Source: a bacterium (lineage in GTDB: Bacteria > Patescibacteriota > Minisyncoccia > Minisyncoccales > PWPS01). From it: a stretch of DNA of 7,790 nt. The notes below the pieces were generated by a model. It saw only the letters and a list, made by a program, of their open reading frames with translations. It did not search any database and had not been told where the DNA came from. This document shows, in pieces, positions 5,583 to 7,790 of this stretch (position 1 is the stretch's first letter; the number at the start of each line of letters is the position of its first letter). Both the position numbers and the translations under genes were made by a program. Location of the stretch: NCBI GenBank assembly GCA_018400895.1, contig JAGYLR010000027.1:1-7790 (forward strand). The letters run 5' to 3'.

Positions 5583-5852
5583 ATGGAAACAATAATTGTA
5601 GGAATAGTAGTTTTATCACTTCTAGCATATTTATTTTTCGATAAAAGAAAAAGTGATGAAAGTGCTAGAGCTGAAAAATTAGAGTTAATCAGAGAATTAA
5701 CAACGGCCTTAATGTCAAAAAACACAAATGAATACACAACTTCTCTTCCAGTGTATGAAAATAAAAACGAAAAAGAAGTAGTACAAGATGAAATAGTAGA
5801 TATAGATCAAGTTGAACCTGAGGAATTATTGAACGCAATTAAAGATAAATAA
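5583..5852 (+). CDS. Small membrane-anchored protein of unknown function
   Basis: This 89-residue protein has one clear N-terminal membrane segment (about residues 4-20, IIVGIVVLSLLAYLFF) followed by DKRKSDE, so the N-terminus probably faces out and the rest the cytoplasm by the positive-inside rule. Residues 25-45 (ARAEKLELIRELTTALM) look amphipathic and may form a coiled coil; the remainder is acidic. There is no lipobox. ATG 5583 follows the groEL TAA by one base; an upstream in-frame TTG inside groEL would add six charged residues. I do not recognise a family. A holin or spanin role cannot be excluded but nothing specific supports it. Confidence 0.75.
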   Translation: METIIVGIVVLSLLAYLFFDKRKSDESARAEKLELIRELTTALMSKNTNEYTTSLPVYENKNEKEVVQDEIVDIDQVEPEELLNAIKDK

Positions 5853-5853
5853 T

Positions 5854-6108
5854 ATGAGCTTTGAAATAACAAAAATTTCAATAACAAGAATACCTGAAAA
5901 CAAAGGACATATAGGCTTCGCATCTTGTATATTAAATAACAAAATAAAATTAAATAACATAGCTATATTTAAGCGATTAGAAAAGCCAGGATATAGACTG
6001 GTATTTCCAGAAAAAAAGGTTAATGATAAAAAAATACAAATCTTTTTTCCTGTAAATTCAGATGCATACTTTGAACTAGAGTCTGCAATAAACTTAGCAC
6101 TACAATAA
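5854..6108 (+). CDS. SpoVG-like small protein
   Basis: This 84-residue protein follows the SpoVG fold pattern: FEITKISITRI (first strand), GHIGFASCILNNKIKLNNIAIF (central strands), YRLVFPEKKVNDK (in place of the LFIAMPSRK segment), IQIFFPVNSDAYFELESAI (in place of the HPINSETREKIQEAV segment). SpoVG-family proteins bind nucleic acid and regulate transcription or translation in Firmicutes and other bacteria. The long C-terminal tail of many SpoVG proteins is absent. The match is by pattern only. The gene begins one base after the upstream stop and ends one base before the portal ATG, so it is probably co-expressed with the head genes. Confidence 0.55.
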   Translation: MSFEITKISITRIPENKGHIGFASCILNNKIKLNNIAIFKRLEKPGYRLVFPEKKVNDKKIQIFFPVNSDAYFELESAINLALQ

Positions 6109-6109
6109 A

Positions 6110-7790
6110 ATGATTTTATCAGACTTCCAAAGAGATATAAAGACTGGAAAAAGAGGAGCCTCACAAGCTACTTACATTGATACTTTATATGAATCTTTAA
6201 AGAAACACTACATAAAACAACAGAGAGACTGGTATATTAATGAACGATTTGTCAGAGGTGAACATTGGATTGTTTTTAATAAAACAACTAATTCGGTACA
6301 AACAATACCAATATCCAGTGGAGAAGTTCGCAGGACTATCAATAAAATAAGAACACAGCTAAGAGGAATTAAAAATTTTATTAAAAGAAATCAACCAAGA
6401 TGGCAGACTGAACCAGAAGGCTCATCCGACGAGTCTCTACAAGAGGCAATTGGTTATAATAAAATCCTTCAGAATGTTTATGAAACAAGAAATATACCAA
6501 TGCTTTTAACAGATGTTATTATAAACTCTTTAAAAACATCAGTTGGAATTCTTGAAGGGGGTTTAATAAAAAAGAATGGTAAGACATATTTAGATTTCTG
6601 GGTAGATGACACATTTGATGTATTCTTTGATCCTAATGGATCATCTATAGATGATTGCAGATTTATATTGAAGGCTGTCAAGAGACCTATTACATCTTTA
6701 AAAGAAAATAAGGAATATAAAATAGATGGGGATTTAACCGCTGACAATCGTCAAGGAGCCAGCGACTATAAAGATGTTTTAGAGAAACAAAAATATAACC
6801 AAGAAGAATCTGTCAAAGATTTAGAAACAATTATAGTAAAGGAATTGTGGTATAAATACACAGATAAAGATGATAATTGTGTCGTAAAGAAAATAACCTC
6901 TGCTGGCAACCAAATAATATCAGTAGAAGAAACTCCTTATAAAAGGTTTCCATTTTTCATCTTTAATCCAGAAAAATCTGTTAACACAATTTATACAGAC
7001 CCATGGTTAAAGGATTTAATTTCACCGAATAAATCATTAGATAAAGTTGCTTCTCAAATAGAAACCTACATTCAGAGAATGTTGGCTGGTAAGTATATTA
7101 TAAAAAGAGGAGTAGAGGTATCTAGTATAACAGATAAGGGGGCAGAAAAGGTTACTTATAAAGGTAATCAACCACCGATTTTTCAGCAATTACCACCGCT
7201 ACCATCAACTCCATTTCAGTATATGGCTAATCTGGAAAAATGGATTGAGGAGTTTGGAGGAATACGTGAGGCTAGTTTAGGTAGAGTTCCTGGGTCTCTT
7301 CAGTCTGGCAGAGGTATAGAAGCTCTGCAGTCAGCTGATGCAGCTACAGTCTCTGAGCCAATTGAGAACCTAGAATCAATGCTGAGCGAAGTTGGTGAAT
7401 TTATCTTAGAAATAATATCTGAAACTCAAATTCATTCTGACAAAATATCTACTGGTAAAGAAGATATAAAATATATTGGTGATGCAGCTAGTCTACAACC
7501 AGAGGGGGCAATAGTTGTTAAGCCAAGAAAAGTTAAGGTAAGGATTGTTCCCGAAATAGCCTACACAGAAGATGCTAGAAGAGAAATGGTATTTAAACTA
7601 TCAGAAGCTGGAATAATCGACCCTGAAACTTTAATGGAATATTTAAATATAAGTAATGTTGGAGACATTATGGAAAGAGTACAAAAAAGAAAAGAAGAGC
7701 AGTTTAAAGAAGAAATGGTAAAGCAAAAGGAATCTCACAGAAGTACAGGAGAAGCTCCAGACGATTCTGCAACACTGGCTGACCAGGAAA
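6110..7790 (+). CDS. Portal (head-tail connector) protein, partial at 3' end
   Basis: The frame is open for 560 codons to the window edge, starting at ATG one base after the previous TAA. It resembles P22-type and related portals: an early helical region (TYIDTLYESLKKHYIKQQRDWYINERFVRGEHW), RQ-rich NKIRTQLRGIKNFIKRNQPRW (about 80-100), a beta-rich section with FWVDDTFDVFFDP, then LISPNKSLDKVASQIETYIQRM, and the marker SGRGIEALQSADAAT (about 399-413) that follows the putative tunnel region. A Lys/Glu-rich helical C-terminus (ERVQKRKEEQFKEEMVKQKE) begins near the edge. The portal forms the ring through which the terminase pumps DNA and nucleates head assembly. Trp is always TGG here, with no in-frame TGA. 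Confidence 0.88.
   Translation, partial: MILSDFQRDIKTGKRGASQATYIDTLYESLKKHYIKQQRDWYINERFVRGEHWIVFNKTTNSVQTIPISSGEVRRTINKIRTQLRGIKNFIKRNQPRWQTEPEGSSDESLQEAIGYNKILQNVYETRNIPMLLTDVIINSLKTSVGILEGGLIKKNGKTYLDFWVDDTFDVFFDPNGSSIDDCRFILKAVKRPITSLKENKEYKIDGDLTADNRQGASDYKDVLEKQKYNQEESVKDLETIIVKELWYKYTDKDDNCVVKKITSAGNQIISVEETPYKRFPFFIFNPEKSVNTIYTDPWLKDLISPNKSLDKVASQIETYIQRMLAGKYIIKRGVEVSSITDKGAEKVTYKGNQPPIFQQLPPLPSTPFQYMANLEKWIEEFGGIREASLGRVPGSLQSGRGIEALQSADAATVSEPIENLESMLSEVGEFILEIISETQIHSDKISTGKEDIKYIGDAASLQPEGAIVVKPRKVKVRIVPEIAYTEDARREMVFKLSEAGIIDPETLMEYLNISNVGDIMERVQKRKEEQFKEEMVKQKESHRSTGEAPDDSATLADQE

Noticed and set aside
4882..5628. Long minus-strand open frame (248 codons) opposite groEL
   Set aside because: It is the antisense shadow of a clearly recognisable chaperonin; its product is low-complexity and Ser/Leu-rich with no family resemblance.
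5826..6164. Minus-strand 112-codon frame
   Set aside because: It is opposite the SpoVG-like gene and the portal start; Phe/Leu-rich antisense product typical of AT-rich DNA.
6478..6747. Minus-strand 89-codon frame
   Set aside because: It is opposite the portal protein gene, which is unambiguous.

Overview
The window looks like part of a tailed-phage (or prophage) genome: the DNA-packaging and early head module, AT-rich, with all protein genes on the + strand and almost no non-coding DNA after position 920. Evidence for a phage is a terminase small subunit, a large terminase (Walker motifs plus an RNase H-like nuclease) and a portal protein that runs off the right edge. The host cannot be named from this sequence. 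Arg is mostly AGA, Ile ATA is common, and most starts lack a clear Shine-Dalgarno sequence. That would suit a low-GC host with weak SD use, but this is inference.

Layout. Positions 1-298 hold no convincing protein gene. They contain two 23-nt direct repeats (28-50, 60-82), a region closed by a 10-bp inverted repeat (87-96/191-200), and a 60-nt tRNA-like element (205-264) that resembles the two ends of a tmRNA joined without the mRNA-like domain. A tRNA-Thr(TGT) follows at 299-371. The terminase small subunit starts 3 nt after that tRNA (375-830). A foldable segment (831-914) separates it from the large terminase, which is encoded in pieces: the ATPase part (920-1630) is crossed by an in-frame TGA at 1283-1285, and the nuclease part (1632-2612) is in another frame, joined by TAG-T-ATG.

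A 58-residue gene (2634-2810) leads into groES (2812-3069), which overlaps groEL (3062-5581). The groEL frame is interrupted by an in-frame intein of 319 residues with a LAGLIDADG endonuclease, inserted in the ATP-binding loop at GDG|TTS. The intein starts with Pro and carries the Trp-Cys-Thr signature of class 3 inteins. After it come a small membrane-anchored protein (5583-5852), a SpoVG-like protein (5854-6108) and the portal protein (6110-end).

How it fits together: the terminase packages DNA through the portal into the prohead. A phage-encoded GroES/GroEL pair lying between them most likely assists folding of head or other structural proteins, and the GroEL becomes a normal chaperonin only after protein splicing. 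Five successive gene junctions have exactly one base between stop and start (TAR-N-ATG), and groES/groEL overlap, so the module appears to be one translationally coupled operon. The strongest observations are the class 3 intein in a phage GroEL, the fragmented terminase, and the minimal tmRNA-like element.
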